A DNA stretch of 64,000 nt from Microcoleus vaginatus HSN003 (GCF_022701255.1 NZ_CP031705.1:62001-126000), one strand, 5' to 3'; positions 1-9,135 are shown, counted from the first letter of the stretch. Program-made: numbers and translations. The notes: generated by a model not told the origin, from the letters alone.

Positions 1-192
1 CACCAGTTCCGCTTTGCGGATTACATCTGCTAAAGCCTGATTTTGCTCGGCTTGCATCGCCATTTCAGCATTCAGCGTCACGACGTGACTTCCTAACCCT
101 TGATGCAGGCGCTGCATCAGCCAACCTGCATAATCATCTAATATGTGAACTGGTAGTCCCAGCACTGAAAATTGCGGCTGCGATCGATCCAT
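1..192 (-). CDS. WecG/TagA/CpsF family glycosyltransferase, N-terminal part
   Basis: The reverse strand from an ATG at 192 encodes 64 residues before the window edge, so the C-terminal three quarters is missing. The peptide has the family's opening signature: a VLGLPVH-like strand, then a LDDY..WL..RL segment, then HVVTLNAEMAMQA. This family transfers N-acetylmannosaminuronic acid or N-acetylmannosamine to lipid-linked sugars for exopolysaccharide or wall polymers; the acceptor here cannot be known. The assignment rests on motif recognition only. Codon use and the HIP1-like CGATCG next to the start fit the rest of the window. Confidence 0.75.
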   Translation of the reverse strand, partial: MDRSQPQFSVLGLPVHILDDYAGWLMQRLHQGLGSHVVTLNAEMAMQAEQNQALADVIRKAELV

Positions 193-275
193 ATTTTTTT
201 CTTTGAGATTCCTACACACCTAGTTATTTAAATTAGCTTAGATTGGCGATCGATGCTAGACCACTTTTGGACGCA

Positions 276-342
276 AAAAACCCGGTTGGTGCCACAAAGA
301 TTCTGTTAAGTCATCATTCCGTGACCCAGAAACCGGGTTTTT
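276..342. repeat. Inverted repeat AAAAACCCGGTT / AACCGGGTTTTT
   Basis: Two perfect 12-base arms (276-287 and 331-342) flank a 43-base centre. The ACCCGGTT motif recurs as inverted or paired copies at about 12950-13018, 16686-16717, 55815-55857 and 55965-56035, so this is a dispersed repeat family that can also act as a terminator. Here it lies upstream of the glycosyltransferase and downstream of the small gene on the same strand. Confidence 0.6.
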
Positions 343-393
343 GTACGCGACGCGCCAGTCCATTAGAGTTAAGCTGCAAAGTGCGATCGAGCA

Positions 394-531
394 TTAGTGT
401 TCGATTTTTTTGACAGAACCGTCTGCGTACCATTCCATCGGTACCAGGTCAATTTTACCATTAATTTTGACTGTAGAGTAGACAATTTTTACGAAAGGAA
501 CGCTGTTGTTATTGTTGTTACGGGTAGACAT
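394..531 (-). CDS. Small conserved-looking hypothetical protein (45 aa)
   Basis: A 45-residue ORF starts with ATG at 531, with an AAAGG ribosome-binding site about ten bases upstream. A longer in-frame version reaching 669 would overlap the start of the next gene and is less likely. The protein begins MSTRNNNNN and continues with a compact stretch rich in V, K, I and W (VPMEWYADGSVKKIEH). No signal peptide or membrane segment is visible. I do not recognise the family. It is transcribed divergently from the GH15-like gene, and about 110 bases separate the two starts, so they probably share a promoter region. The good SD and compact form support a real gene. Confidence 0.55.
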   Translation of the reverse strand: MSTRNNNNNSVPFVKIVYSTVKINGKIDLVPMEWYADGSVKKIEH

Positions 532-642
532 GGCAATTACCTTTTTGTGTTTGGATAACTTGAGAAATAATCTAAACTCTGATATATTTAAAAGTCTATT
601 CACCGCAATTCGGCTCCCATCAGGAAAAACAAGGAAAACGAA

Positions 643-3600
643 ATGGCGATCGCAACAACTCAGCGGCAAACCCGGTTAGATTATTACTACCAGCAAATCA
701 AAACCGTCATCCTCAAGCGCCAGAACCCAATTACCGGTTTGCTGCCGGCGAGTACCGCCGTTAACGCCCACGGCGACTACACTGATGCCTGGGTGCGCGA
801 CAACGTGTACAGCATTCTCGCAGTTTGGGGTTTGGGTTTAGCTTACCGCAAAATTGATGGCGATCAGGGCAGGACATTTGAACTCGAACACAGCACAGTC
901 AAACTGATGCGCGGATTGCTGTTTGCGATGATGCAGCAATCGAGCAAAGTAGAACATTTTAAAAATACTCAGTCGCCCCTAGATGCCCTGCACGCTAAAT
1001 ACAATACTCAAACTGGAAGTATTGTTGTCGGTGATGACGAGTGGGGCCATTTACAGTTAGACGCTACATCTATATTCTTATTAATTCTTGCTCAAATGAC
1101 GGCTTCCGGGCTGCACGTAATTTTTACAATTGATGAAGTCAATTTCGTGCAAAATTTAGTTTACTACATCGGTAGAGCCTACCGCACGCCGGATTACGGA
1201 ATTTGGGAAAGAGGTCATAAAATCAATCGCGGCAATGCAGAATTGAACGCCAGTTCAGTTGGCATGGCAAAAGCAGCGCTGGAAGCAATAAATGGGTTGG
1301 ATTTGTTCGGGATTAAAGGCTCTCAAGCATCGGTGATTCACGTTTTGCCAGACGAAATTGCCAGAAGTCGCGTAACTTTGGAATCGCTTTTGCCTCGCGA
1401 ATCTAGTTCAAAAGAAGTAGATGCCGCTTTATTGAGCGTGATTAGTTTTCCGGCTTTTGCTGTTGAAGACCGAGAATTAATAGAACGGACTCGGAATAAG
1501 ATTATTGACAAATTGCAAGGAAATTACGGCTGCAAGCGGTTTCTGCGGGACGGACACCAAACAGTTTTGGAAGATGCCGATCGCCTGCACTACGAACCCA
1601 CAGAATTAAGGCAGTTCGAGCACATTGAATGCGAGTGGCCGCTATTTTTCACTTATTTATTCTTGGACGGCATATTTCAGGGAAATCAAGCCCAAGTGCA
1701 AGAGTACCAACAGCGTTTGGAATTTCTAGCAGTCGATCGATCGGGTTTGCCGCTGCTACCCGAATTGTATTACGTACCCGCCGAAAATATAGAAGCAGAA
1801 AAGCTAAATCCCAGCAGCCAGCAGCGCTTACCGAATGAAAATATTCCCCTAGTTTGGGCGCAAAGTTTGTATTTTCTCGGTCAATTGCTAAATGAAGGAT
1901 TAATCGCAGTTGGCGACATCGACCCGCTGGGAAGGCACCTGTCAGTCGGCCAGCACAGAGAACCCTTAGTGCAAATTGCACTGTTAGCTGAAGACGAAGA
2001 TTTGCAAGCAGAATTAGCCGCTAACGGCATTGCCGCGCAAACCCCAAAACAGGTCGAACCTATTCAAGTCCGCAAGACTAAAGAATTATCAGCTATTTAC
2101 ACCCAAATTGGACGCAACGACCCATTAGGTTTAACCGGCCGCCCCGTGCGCCGTCTGCGGAGTTTAACAACTTCTCGGGTGTTTAAAATTCGCGAAGAGG
2201 CGATCGTATTTCTCCCCTCCTTTTTGAACAGACAAGAGTTTTACTTAACTTTAGATTACCATTTTTTAGTAGCTCAAATCAAGAGCGAAATAGCTCACAT
2301 TCACCGCCACTGGTATCAGTTGGGACGCCCTACGGTAACGCTGATGCTGACTCACACGATGCTGGAAACCGGTCGGGAAGCATTGTTAGAATTAATGAAG
2401 GAATTCCGAGATGGACACTGTAACAACACGCCCGTTAAGCTCGGAAATCTTAAGCAGTTAATGCTGACTGCTGGGACGGAGAGAATTGATTTGATGCACG
2501 ATTTTGAATTTACCGAATCTCCGGTGACAGGTGCAGTAGAAACGCGCAGCTATCTGGCTTACAATCCTGAAAAAACTTGGTCTTTGGGTCACACGCAAGA
2601 ATTTAAATTAGAGCTGGAAACTAATAGTCATTTATTGCTGACCAGCCTGCGCGATTCCGAAAATTTGTACGAACAAATTGAGTTGCTACACACGCTAGTT
2701 CGCCTCAAAGGACTAAATTTTGATACAGGATTTGGGGGTGCAGAAGCCACTGTACAAGTTGTGGATTTGCTCAACGAAGTTTATACAAAAGCTGGAGAAA
2801 GTTCGCAATCAAAAATCCAATGGGCAGTCATCCGCCATGCCGCCGGTTTGCTGGACAAGGTTGATATTAGCTTGTCAGATGCGGTGACAGACATTTTGGT
2901 GCGACAAAAGCAGATTGCTGTGGGGAAAGCCTACAGCGAAGATTCGGTGATTTCGCGCCCCGGTTCCTACACCGAAGTGATGGACAAAATTCGCCAATTC
3001 TGCGGAGAAGACGTTCGCGATCGAGTTCTCACCCAAGAAATTCTCATTTATCTCAGCGTCCTAATTAAAGCAGAACCGCAGTTATTTAAAGGCTTACTGA
3101 CACTGAGAGTAAGCTATTTTATTCTGCTGCTGACTAGCGAATTAGCCCATGAATTGGGAGTGACGCAGAATGAAGCTTACGAACAGTTAATGCAGCTAAG
3201 TCCCTTTGAAATCAAAAATCGCCTGCGCCAAGTTTTGACAGAATACGAGGAAATGAATCAAATCCTCAAACAGCAAGAATCCTTGCGCGTCAAACAGGCG
3301 GAAAAAGATATTGAATGGGTAGTAGCGCCAGTTTCCGAAGAACCAACAATGCCTGCGGGAGGATGGCGCCGGAAGCGGCAGATGGAAGGGGGAGTTAATC
3401 GCGTACCGAAGGATTTTTATCCGAATGTTTGGGGACTGCTGCGGCACTGCAAAGGCTTGATAATTGGCGACAAATTAGAGCGCAGAAATCGGTTAGATAG
3501 CCATATCATTTTATCGGAAATGACGCCCGGGGAAAAGAATTTCGCGCTACAAATTGAGCATTTACTGAATAAAATTGTGGCGCCCGAATACCGACAAGTC

Positions 3601-3852
3601 AATATTGAGGCGCTGATGGAGTTGGCTGCGATCGCCCAGCGCAACCCAGAATTGCAAGTAGAAGAATACATCGTTTTAGATGTATTAGTCGGTCACGCAG
3701 TGCGGCTGAATTGGCAAGGAAAATACCCGAAAAGATCCGATAAATACGACGAAGATAAAGCGGCGGCTTGGCAAGCATTTTACAATACTTCCCCTTACGT
3801 TTGCGCGAGTCACGTACTCGATGCTTTCCGATTCTTGACGAAGTTTGGATAG
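643..3852 (+). CDS. GH15 / phosphorylase kinase alpha-beta-like protein
   Basis: A 1069-residue protein starting at ATG 643, with AAGGA seven to eight bases upstream. The first ~400 residues look like the (alpha/alpha)6 glucoamylase-type fold: a TGLLPAS segment near residue 30, AWVRDNVYS near 50, WGHLQLDATS near 130, and YGIWERG near 185. This matches the family covering GH15 and the regulatory alpha/beta subunits of eukaryotic phosphorylase kinase. The remaining ~650 residues are mostly helical, as in the PHKA/B family. The length (~1070) is what I would expect of the cyanobacterial members. Substrate and activity are unknown; a role in glycogen or alpha-glucan handling is an inference. No signal peptide is seen, so it is probably cytoplasmic. 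It appears monocistronic. Confidence 0.8.
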   Translation: MAIATTQRQTRLDYYYQQIKTVILKRQNPITGLLPASTAVNAHGDYTDAWVRDNVYSILAVWGLGLAYRKIDGDQGRTFELEHSTVKLMRGLLFAMMQQSSKVEHFKNTQSPLDALHAKYNTQTGSIVVGDDEWGHLQLDATSIFLLILAQMTASGLHVIFTIDEVNFVQNLVYYIGRAYRTPDYGIWERGHKINRGNAELNASSVGMAKAALEAINGLDLFGIKGSQASVIHVLPDEIARSRVTLESLLPRESSSKEVDAALLSVISFPAFAVEDRELIERTRNKIIDKLQGNYGCKRFLRDGHQTVLEDADRLHYEPTELRQFEHIECEWPLFFTYLFLDGIFQGNQAQVQEYQQRLEFLAVDRSGLPLLPELYYVPAENIEAEKLNPSSQQRLPNENIPLVWAQSLYFLGQLLNEGLIAVGDIDPLGRHLSVGQHREPLVQIALLAEDEDLQAELAANGIAAQTPKQVEPIQVRKTKELSAIYTQIGRNDPLGLTGRPVRRLRSLTTSRVFKIREEAIVFLPSFLNRQEFYLTLDYHFLVAQIKSEIAHIHRHWYQLGRPTVTLMLTHTMLETGREALLELMKEFRDGHCNNTPVKLGNLKQLMLTAGTERIDLMHDFEFTESPVTGAVETRSYLAYNPEKTWSLGHTQEFKLELETNSHLLLTSLRDSENLYEQIELLHTLVRLKGLNFDTGFGGAEATVQVVDLLNEVYTKAGESSQSKIQWAVIRHAAGLLDKVDISLSDAVTDILVRQKQIAVGKAYSEDSVISRPGSYTEVMDKIRQFCGEDVRDRVLTQEILIYLSVLIKAEPQLFKGLLTLRVSYFILLLTSELAHELGVTQNEAYEQLMQLSPFEIKNRLRQVLTEYEEMNQILKQQESLRVKQAEKDIEWVVAPVSEEPTMPAGGWRRKRQMEGGVNRVPKDFYPNVWGLLRHCKGLIIGDKLERRNRLDSHIILSEMTPGEKNFALQIEHLLNKIVAPEYRQVNIEALMELAAIAQRNPELQVEEYIVLDVLVGHAVRLNWQGKYPKRSDKYDEDKAAAWQAFYNTSPYVCASHVLDAFRFLTKFG

Positions 3853-3891
3853 ATTGCGGGTGGCTGTTTAGTAAAAGTCTTGATTAACTTG

Positions 3892-3958
3892 TTTGTAGTA
3901 AGGACTCCAGTCCTTTCTTTGCCAAGTCATCACTAAGGACTAAAGTCCTTACTACAAA
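3892..3958. repeat. Palindromic spacer repeat (TAAGGACT..AGTCCTTA family)
   Basis: Outer arms TTTGTAGTAAGGACT and its complement AGTCCTTACTACAAA enclose a short centre. Related palindromes occur at 16365-16419, 36827-36892 and 38650-38707, and a half copy at about 44303-44330. All lie between genes. It could also serve as a terminator for the gene ending at 3852. Confidence 0.7.
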
Positions 3959-4009
3959 CCTATTCCACTTTTGTCACAAGTCTAGTCAACAAAATTTTTG
4001 CCGTAAATA

Positions 4010-4849
4010 ATGTCAGCCATTAGCTCAACTACCCGCGTCATAATCAAAGCATACTTAGAAGTTTTCATCGAAAATCTTGTCAATGAATACAGAGGACGGC
4101 TAATACCCAAACTTGATATTCCAGCAACACATTTATCTTCCCCATCCTCTACAGAACAATCGGAACTATTACAAACTGCGATCGTCCCGTCAGAGTTGAT
4201 CCGAATTAACGAGTTTGAAAGAGGTTTCAGCAACCGCTTGGGTACAACCTATGAAGAATGTGCGAAGCTTATTGCCTTGGAACATCACCAAGAAGCACGC
4301 AGAAGCTATGAAATTGCTGGCGAAGTTAGCGTGGAGGCTATCAATGAAATTGAGCGTCAGATAGCGCTATTTGAGCAGTCAGCAGACAAGAATGCAAATA
4401 AACCTGATTTTGAAGAAATGATCCAAGCTGTTCTTGAGGCTCAAAAAACCAACCATTTAGTTAGGCGATCGGTCAAAGCAGATTTGTACGTGCTATCCCA
4501 TGACGGGAGGAAATTTTTCTTTGAAATTAAAGGAGCGAAACCCAACAAAGGGCAATGTTTGGAGGTAATTCAACGCCTGCTAAGATATCATTTACTGTGC
4601 GGCCAGTCTCGCCCTGCGGCTCAATCTTATTATGCTATGGCTTACAATCCTTACGGGCCAAATCGTTCAGACTATAAATGGTCAGTGGCAAGGAAGTATA
4701 CGCCTTTTGAACAAGCTGTAATTATGGGACATGAGTTTTGGAATATTATAGGGGGAGAGACTGCCTACGAAGAACTTTTGGATATATATCAAGAAATTGG
4801 GCGGGAGAAGCGTAATTATATGCTGGATGCTCTTGCATTTGGATTTTAG
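4010..4849 (+). CDS. TdeIII-like type II restriction endonuclease
   Basis: A 279-residue protein. A PD-(D/E)XK-type site is visible: KAD with Asp158, then FEIKG with Glu172 and Lys174, followed by a PNKGQCLEVIQRLLRYHLL helix. This arrangement is what I recall of the TdeIII/MjaII family, which cuts GGNCC. The gene is the first of three on the plus strand; its end lies 50 bases before the most likely methyltransferase start. Family is fairly certain, recognition site is not. The next gene supplies the C5-cytosine methyltransferase expected for this specificity class. The body of the gene is somewhat richer in A/T than the housekeeping genes, but no direct sign of transfer such as a repeat or integrase flanks it. 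Confidence 0.75.
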   Translation: MSAISSTTRVIIKAYLEVFIENLVNEYRGRLIPKLDIPATHLSSPSSTEQSELLQTAIVPSELIRINEFERGFSNRLGTTYEECAKLIALEHHQEARRSYEIAGEVSVEAINEIERQIALFEQSADKNANKPDFEEMIQAVLEAQKTNHLVRRSVKADLYVLSHDGRKFFFEIKGAKPNKGQCLEVIQRLLRYHLLCGQSRPAAQSYYAMAYNPYGPNRSDYKWSVARKYTPFEQAVIMGHEFWNIIGGETAYEELLDIYQEIGREKRNYMLDALAFGF

Positions 4850-4898
4850 TAAAGTACAATTTTCATTCCAGCAATATCTAGTCTTGAGGCAAAAACCT

Positions 4899-6074
4899 GT
4901 GATTAACAACAAACCGATAACTATTAGCCTCTTTGCTGGAGCATACGGTTTAGATTTGGGTCTAGAAAAAGCAGGAATTCAGACAGTAAGTTTAGTAGAA
5001 ATAGAACCTGATGCTACCAAAACTATCTGTCTAAATCGTCCTCATTTATCTCCATGTGCTGTACCGAGAGATATTTGCGAAGTCAGCGCCAAAACTCTAT
5101 TAGAAGAAGGCGGACAAATCTTAGGTTTAGATAGACCTTTGCGTGCTGATCAAGTAGATTTAGTGACTGGTGGCCCGCCGTGCCAATCCTTCAGCACAGC
5201 CGGAAAACGCGGGTCTGTAGGCGATCCGCGCGGCAGCTTATTTATGGATTTCATACGCATTGTTGACGAAATCAAACCGCGCTTTTTTATCATGGAAAAT
5301 GTTAAGGGGTTGCTGTCAGCTCCGATTCGACACCGACCTCACGCTCGCAGAGGTTTAGGTTTCCCACAATTAGAACCTGATGAAATGCCAGGTGCAGCTT
5401 TACAAGTGATTTTGGCAGAGATGAAACGCATTGGTTATGAAGTTGTTTATGATTTGCTCAATACTGCGGATTACGGCGTTCCTCAAGTTAGAGAAAGAGT
5501 AATTTTTATTGGTTATAAAGGTGATGATTCAGTTACTTTGCCGCTGCCAAATCATAACCAGAAAGGTACTGGAAAACAACCAAAATGGCTGACCCTTAGA
5601 GAGGGATTAAAGGATTTAGTAGATTCTCAGCCAGAATTTGTCCCTTATTCAGAAAATCGCCTCAAGTATCTGCGTTTGTTAACAGCAGGTCAAAACTGGA
5701 GGCATTTACCCAGCGAATTACAGCAAGAAGCAATGGGAGGAGCTTATAAATCTGAAGGCGGTAAAGTTGGTTTTTATCGGCGCTTGGCATGGGATAAACC
5801 GTCGCCTACTGTCACAACGAGTCCCCATCAAAAGGCTACAGATATGTGTCATCCCGATGAATTGCGGCCTTTGAGTGTAAGGGAGTGCGCGCGAATTCAG
5901 ACGTTTCCAGACGACTGGGTTTTTTATGGATCAACTGCTTCTAAATATCGGCAAATTGGGAATGCCGTTCCCGTATTATTAGGAGAGGCGATAGGTAAGT
6001 ACCTTTGCCAAAAAATTAAAGGCAATCGAGTCCAAGGGCTAGAAATGATTCAACAGCTTTCTCTTTTTAGTTAA
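4899..6074 (+). CDS. C5-cytosine DNA methyltransferase (Dcm-like)
   Basis: From GTG 4899 the product is 391 residues. I chose this start because GAGG lies nine bases upstream (4886-4889) and the protein then begins just ahead of motif I (ISLFAGAYGLDLGLEKAG), as usual. In-frame ATG 4827 and TTG 4797 would overlap the nuclease gene. Visible motifs: GGPPCQS (motif IV, catalytic Cys95), ENVKGL (VI), QVRERVIFIG (VIII), and RQIGNAVPV (X). The target-recognition region lies between VIII and IX. It should transfer methyl from S-adenosylmethionine to cytosine C5 and protect host DNA from the flanking nucleases. Confidence 0.92.
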   Translation: MINNKPITISLFAGAYGLDLGLEKAGIQTVSLVEIEPDATKTICLNRPHLSPCAVPRDICEVSAKTLLEEGGQILGLDRPLRADQVDLVTGGPPCQSFSTAGKRGSVGDPRGSLFMDFIRIVDEIKPRFFIMENVKGLLSAPIRHRPHARRGLGFPQLEPDEMPGAALQVILAEMKRIGYEVVYDLLNTADYGVPQVRERVIFIGYKGDDSVTLPLPNHNQKGTGKQPKWLTLREGLKDLVDSQPEFVPYSENRLKYLRLLTAGQNWRHLPSELQQEAMGGAYKSEGGKVGFYRRLAWDKPSPTVTTSPHQKATDMCHPDELRPLSVRECARIQTFPDDWVFYGSTASKYRQIGNAVPVLLGEAIGKYLCQKIKGNRVQGLEMIQQLSLFS

Positions 6075-6108
6075 CTAATATTTTCAACCTAGTTTAGGAG
6101 AAATAAAA

Positions 6109-7059
6109 GTGTCAGAGCAACTTCATGAATTATTAGCCTTTGTTTTAGAAAAAGAAGTAGGACTCCCTGCGAGCAAGTCTCGATCTTTCGCCAGTCACTT
6201 TGCGGAGTTAGAAGAATTTTTTAACTTACAAGCCGCAACACTCAGAAACGGCATCAGCAGCATATCGGGCAAAAGAGCGCTCAGATTTACTCCCGATGAG
6301 ATTGAACGGATTTTAGGATTTATATCTTCAGGCAAGCTGTCGCTGCAACTTACTATCGCTGAAAATTTTTTAGCCAGTATTTGTCGAGATTTTACTGGGC
6401 GACAGCTAGTTATGGTTGAAAATCTGACTTTAGGGAAAATTCATCCCAACCCATTTTTAATTAGGGCGTTAAATCTGGACACTCCTGAAGAAGTTGTCAG
6501 GCTTAATGTTTATATGAGTGCTACTAGGTCTATTGTCACTTCCATGGGATTTTTTATCCAAAAACTATTGATATCTTGCTCTGAAAGTGCAGAAAGCCCA
6601 CCGGGCAAGTCAGGATGGGACGCAATTAAAACTACCAGTGATGGCGAGAAATGCTGGATACAGGTAAAAAGCGGCCCGAATGATATGGATAAAGACCAGA
6701 TAGTATATTGGGCTGCCAAAATTGAGGAAAAAATTCAGGAGGGCGATCGCGCTTATATTGGTATAGCTTACGGCAAAAGAACTAATAAAACTGTAACACT
6801 TGGTTTGCTGAAGCAAATTTTGCTGAATTCGGAAATGATCACTTTAATCGGTCGAGAACTGTGGGATTTTGTCAGTGAAGATACTCGCTATACTGTGAAT
6901 CTGTTTGAAGTTTTGCGTCAGTCGGCTCGTCAAGTTTTAGCACAAAGTTCTATTGATGAAGCTATAGAAAGGTGTAGCGATCGACTAATCGCTGAATTTA
7001 TCGGAAAGTACGGCGAGGGAAGTCAAGGTGTTTTTAACTATATAGCAGATATATTTTGA
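6109..7059 (+). CDS. Second restriction-endonuclease-like protein in the R-M locus
   Basis: A 316-residue protein from a GTG start preceded by AGGAG eight bases upstream. Residues ~50-75 (LRNGISSISGKRALRFT) resemble a helix-hairpin-helix DNA-binding unit. A PD-(D/E)XK-like core follows: WDAIK with Asp171, then WIQVKSGPN with Gln185 and Lys187, where Gln replaces the usual Glu. The IQVKSGPN.M.KDQI pattern is what I recall from PmeII-type type II nucleases; that naming is from memory and uncertain. It follows the methyltransferase by 34 bases, so it is probably cotranscribed. It could instead be a nicking or accessory nuclease. Confidence 0.6.
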   Translation: MSEQLHELLAFVLEKEVGLPASKSRSFASHFAELEEFFNLQAATLRNGISSISGKRALRFTPDEIERILGFISSGKLSLQLTIAENFLASICRDFTGRQLVMVENLTLGKIHPNPFLIRALNLDTPEEVVRLNVYMSATRSIVTSMGFFIQKLLISCSESAESPPGKSGWDAIKTTSDGEKCWIQVKSGPNDMDKDQIVYWAAKIEEKIQEGDRAYIGIAYGKRTNKTVTLGLLKQILLNSEMITLIGRELWDFVSEDTRYTVNLFEVLRQSARQVLAQSSIDEAIERCSDRLIAEFIGKYGEGSQGVFNYIADIF

Positions 7060-7070
7060 TTTACAGGTTC

Positions 7071-7094
7071 GTAGTAGCGCCCAAACGCTACTAC
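7071..7094. terminator. Hairpin between convergent genes
   Basis: Perfect arms GTAGTAGCG (7071-7079) and CGCTACTAC (7086-7094) with a six-base loop sit between the convergent R-M locus and hisB. There is no long T run, so it is only a likely terminator, possibly for both strands. Confidence 0.5.
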
Positions 7095-7104
7095 AAACCC
7101 CCTA

Positions 7105-7764
7105 CTACAAAACTCCTTTAGAACTCGGAATCCGACTGGCGCGCCGGGGGTCGATTTCTACGGCCATCCGCAGAGCTCGCGCAAATGCCTTAAACGCCGC
7201 TTCCACAATGTGATGAGAATTTCCGCCCTGCAACTGTCGAATGTGCAGTGTCATTTGAGTGTGGTTGACCACAGCCGAAAAAAACTCTCTCACTAATTCA
7301 GTATCGTAAGTGCCGATCCGCTGGTTGGGAATTTCCAAGCTGTAACTTAAGTGAGGCCGTCCCGAAAAATCTAGCACTACTTCAATTAAAGCTTCATCCA
7401 AAGGTGCGATGAAATGTCCGAAGCGAGAAATGCCCGATCGATCCCCGACAGCTTTTGCTAGGGCTTGGCCCAAGGTAATTCCCACATCTTCGTTCGTGTG
7501 GTGGTCGTCAATCTCCAAATCACCGATCGCCTGCACGTCCAAATCGATCAATCCGTGAGAAGCAATCTGGTGCAACATATGGTCTAAAAACGGAATTCCC
7601 GTAGACGCCTTGCAAGTTCCCACACCGTCGAGATTGAGGCTGGCCGTGACATCCGTTTCCAGTGTCGTGCGTTTCACCAAGGCCGCCCTAGCTGGTTGAA
7701 CTGAACTTGCAGGAGGAACAGAAGGGCGATCGATTATCTCCATAATTCGCAATTGGTCATTCAT
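7105..7764 (-). CDS. hisB: Imidazoleglycerol-phosphate dehydratase
   Basis: A 219-residue monofunctional HisB, catalysing dehydration of imidazole glycerol phosphate to imidazole acetol phosphate in histidine synthesis. The metal-binding signatures are present in order: [24 protein letters not shown], and the C-terminal [16 protein letters not shown]. The ATG at 7764 gives ~28 extra N-terminal residues before the conserved RTTLETDV; an internal ATG at residue 8 is an alternative. Cytoplasmic. It stands alone, without other his genes, as is normal in cyanobacteria. Confidence 0.95.
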   Translation of the reverse strand: MNDQLRIMEIIDRPSVPPASSVQPARAALVKRTTLETDVTASLNLDGVGTCKASTGIPFLDHMLHQIASHGLIDLDVQAIGDLEIDDHHTNEDVGITLGQALAKAVGDRSGISRFGHFIAPLDEALIEVVLDFSGRPHLSYSLEIPNQRIGTYDTELVREFFSAVVNHTQMTLHIRQLQGGNSHHIVEAAFKAFARALRMAVEIDPRRASRIPSSKGVL

Positions 7765-7927
7765 TAGTTATTGATAATTAGTAATTGAAGATTACAGCTT
7801 GATCGGCGCTGATTCTCAAGTATTTAGTTAAGAGAATTATGCAAAACTCAAAACTCTCCAAAGGGGCGGCTTTTACATAAAACTTACTTGTTAAAGTTAA
7901 AGTTTATTGTCTCAACCCGCCCCTACA

Positions 7928-8031
7928 TAAGCTGTTGCGCCATTTAAATTGTATGTCAAAAAACAATCAAACTTTTGTGGGGTGGGCGTCCCGCCCGCCT
8001 CTAACATATAATTTAAATGCGCGACAGCTTA
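7928..8031. mobile_element. Miniature inverted-repeat element, family A, copy 1
   Basis: A 104-bp element begins TAAGCTGTTGCGCCATTTAA and ends with the near-complement ATTTAAATGCGCGACAGCTTA. Its centre is the GC-rich core GTGGGGTGGGCGTCCCGCCC. Other copies are at 12022-12124, 53423-53523 and, degenerate, 16418-16519. It encodes nothing. It lies between hisB and fabI, just downstream of fabI's stop. Confidence 0.7.
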
Positions 8032-8052
8032 ACTCAAAATTTTCGACAACTG

Positions 8053-8829
8053 TTACATTCCCATGATTTCGTAACCGGCATCGACATACAAAACTTGACC
8101 CGTAATCCCGCTAGCGAGATTGCTGCACAGAAAAGCCGCAGCATTTCCCACTTCCTGCTGAGTCACCGTCCGCCGCAGTGGCGCCACTTCCTCAACGTGG
8201 TGGATCATGTCCAGAATACCGCCAACTGCTGACGAAGCCAGAGTCCGAATCGGGCCAGAAGAAATCGCATTTACCCGAATATTTAACGGGCCCAGTTCAG
8301 CAGCCAGATAGCGAACATTCATTTCCAAAGCCGCCTTAGCAATTCCCATCACATTATAGTTAGGAACTACCCGGACGCCGCCCAAATAAGTCAGGGTCAC
8401 AATACTGCCGCCCTCGGCCATCAGCGGTTTAGCAGCAGCACAAAGCCGCACCAGCGAGTAAGCGCTAATATCCAAAGCATTGGAGAAACCTTGGCGCGAA
8501 GTGTTGGTGAAATCTCCCGACAACTCGTCCTTGCCGGCAAAAGCCAGACAGTGGATCAGGACATCTAACTTGCCCCACTTGTCGGCGATCGTTTGAAAAG
8601 TAGACTCAATTTCGCTCTCGTCTTGGACATTGCAGGGCAAATACAGACTGGGATTGAGCGGTTCCACCAGTTCAGCGACTTTGCGCTCGTGCTTGCCTTT
8701 CTCGTCCTTCAAATAAGTTATGCCGAGGTTGGCCCCAGCTTTGTGGAGCTGCTGAGCGATGCCCCAGGCGATCGAGCGATTGTTGGCAATGCCCGTAACA
8801 AGAGCATTTTTTCCGGTCAAATCTATCAT
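8053..8829 (-). CDS. fabI: Enoyl-[acyl-carrier-protein] reductase (NADH)
   Basis: A 258-residue short-chain dehydrogenase-type reductase that reduces trans-2-enoyl-ACP in the last step of each fatty acid elongation round. The start at 8829 gives MIDLTGKNALVTG, the normal FabI opening; an upstream ATG at 8850 would add seven non-conserved residues. The nucleotide site (ALVTGIANNRSIAWGIA) and the YNVMGIAK catalytic Tyr/Lys pair are present, with the C-terminal GITGQVLYVDAGYEIMGM. It is monocistronic and divergent from ntcA across about 320 bases. Confidence 0.95.
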   Translation of the reverse strand: MIDLTGKNALVTGIANNRSIAWGIAQQLHKAGANLGITYLKDEKGKHERKVAELVEPLNPSLYLPCNVQDESEIESTFQTIADKWGKLDVLIHCLAFAGKDELSGDFTNTSRQGFSNALDISAYSLVRLCAAAKPLMAEGGSIVTLTYLGGVRVVPNYNVMGIAKAALEMNVRYLAAELGPLNIRVNAISSGPIRTLASSAVGGILDMIHHVEEVAPLRRTVTQQEVGNAAAFLCSNLASGITGQVLYVDAGYEIMGM

Positions 8830-9121
8830 CTGTATTTTTTTTAGAAGCAACTAGCACCGTTCTCATTGGCTCTCTGCGACAACCCCGGCAGTTTAGACAC
8901 AACTGATTCAGCTTTAACTGATTGAGACACAATTGAGACACAATTGATATTAATTTTGCTGTGGAGCTACATGGGGGCGGAATTGAAAAAGTTAAGAGAA
9001 GGGCTAGATTTAATCATACAGTGCGTGTTTACCTTAACATTAGATGGAAGTAACCGAATCCTTGGATATTGGAGGTTGGGCACTATATTTTACTCAATAA
9101 GGTTAATCGGCAAGTTATAAA

Positions 9122-9135
9122 GTATTGATTAGTAC
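9122..9135 (+). promoter_or_regulatory. Perfect NtcA-binding palindrome ahead of ntcA
   Basis: GTATTGATTAGTAC matches the NtcA consensus GTA-N8-TAC exactly. It ends two bases before the AAGGA ribosome-binding site (9137-9141) and 14 bases before the GTG start. NtcA-activated promoters usually place the site about 40 bases before the transcription start, so this position suggests autorepression or an upstream-facing role. Sequence match is direct; function is inferred. Confidence 0.6.

Noticed and set aside
4797-4898. Extended N-terminus for the C5 methyltransferase
   Set aside because: The TTG 4797 and ATG 4827 starts overlap the nuclease gene and lack an SD, whereas GTG 4899 has GAGG nine bases upstream and begins just before motif I.
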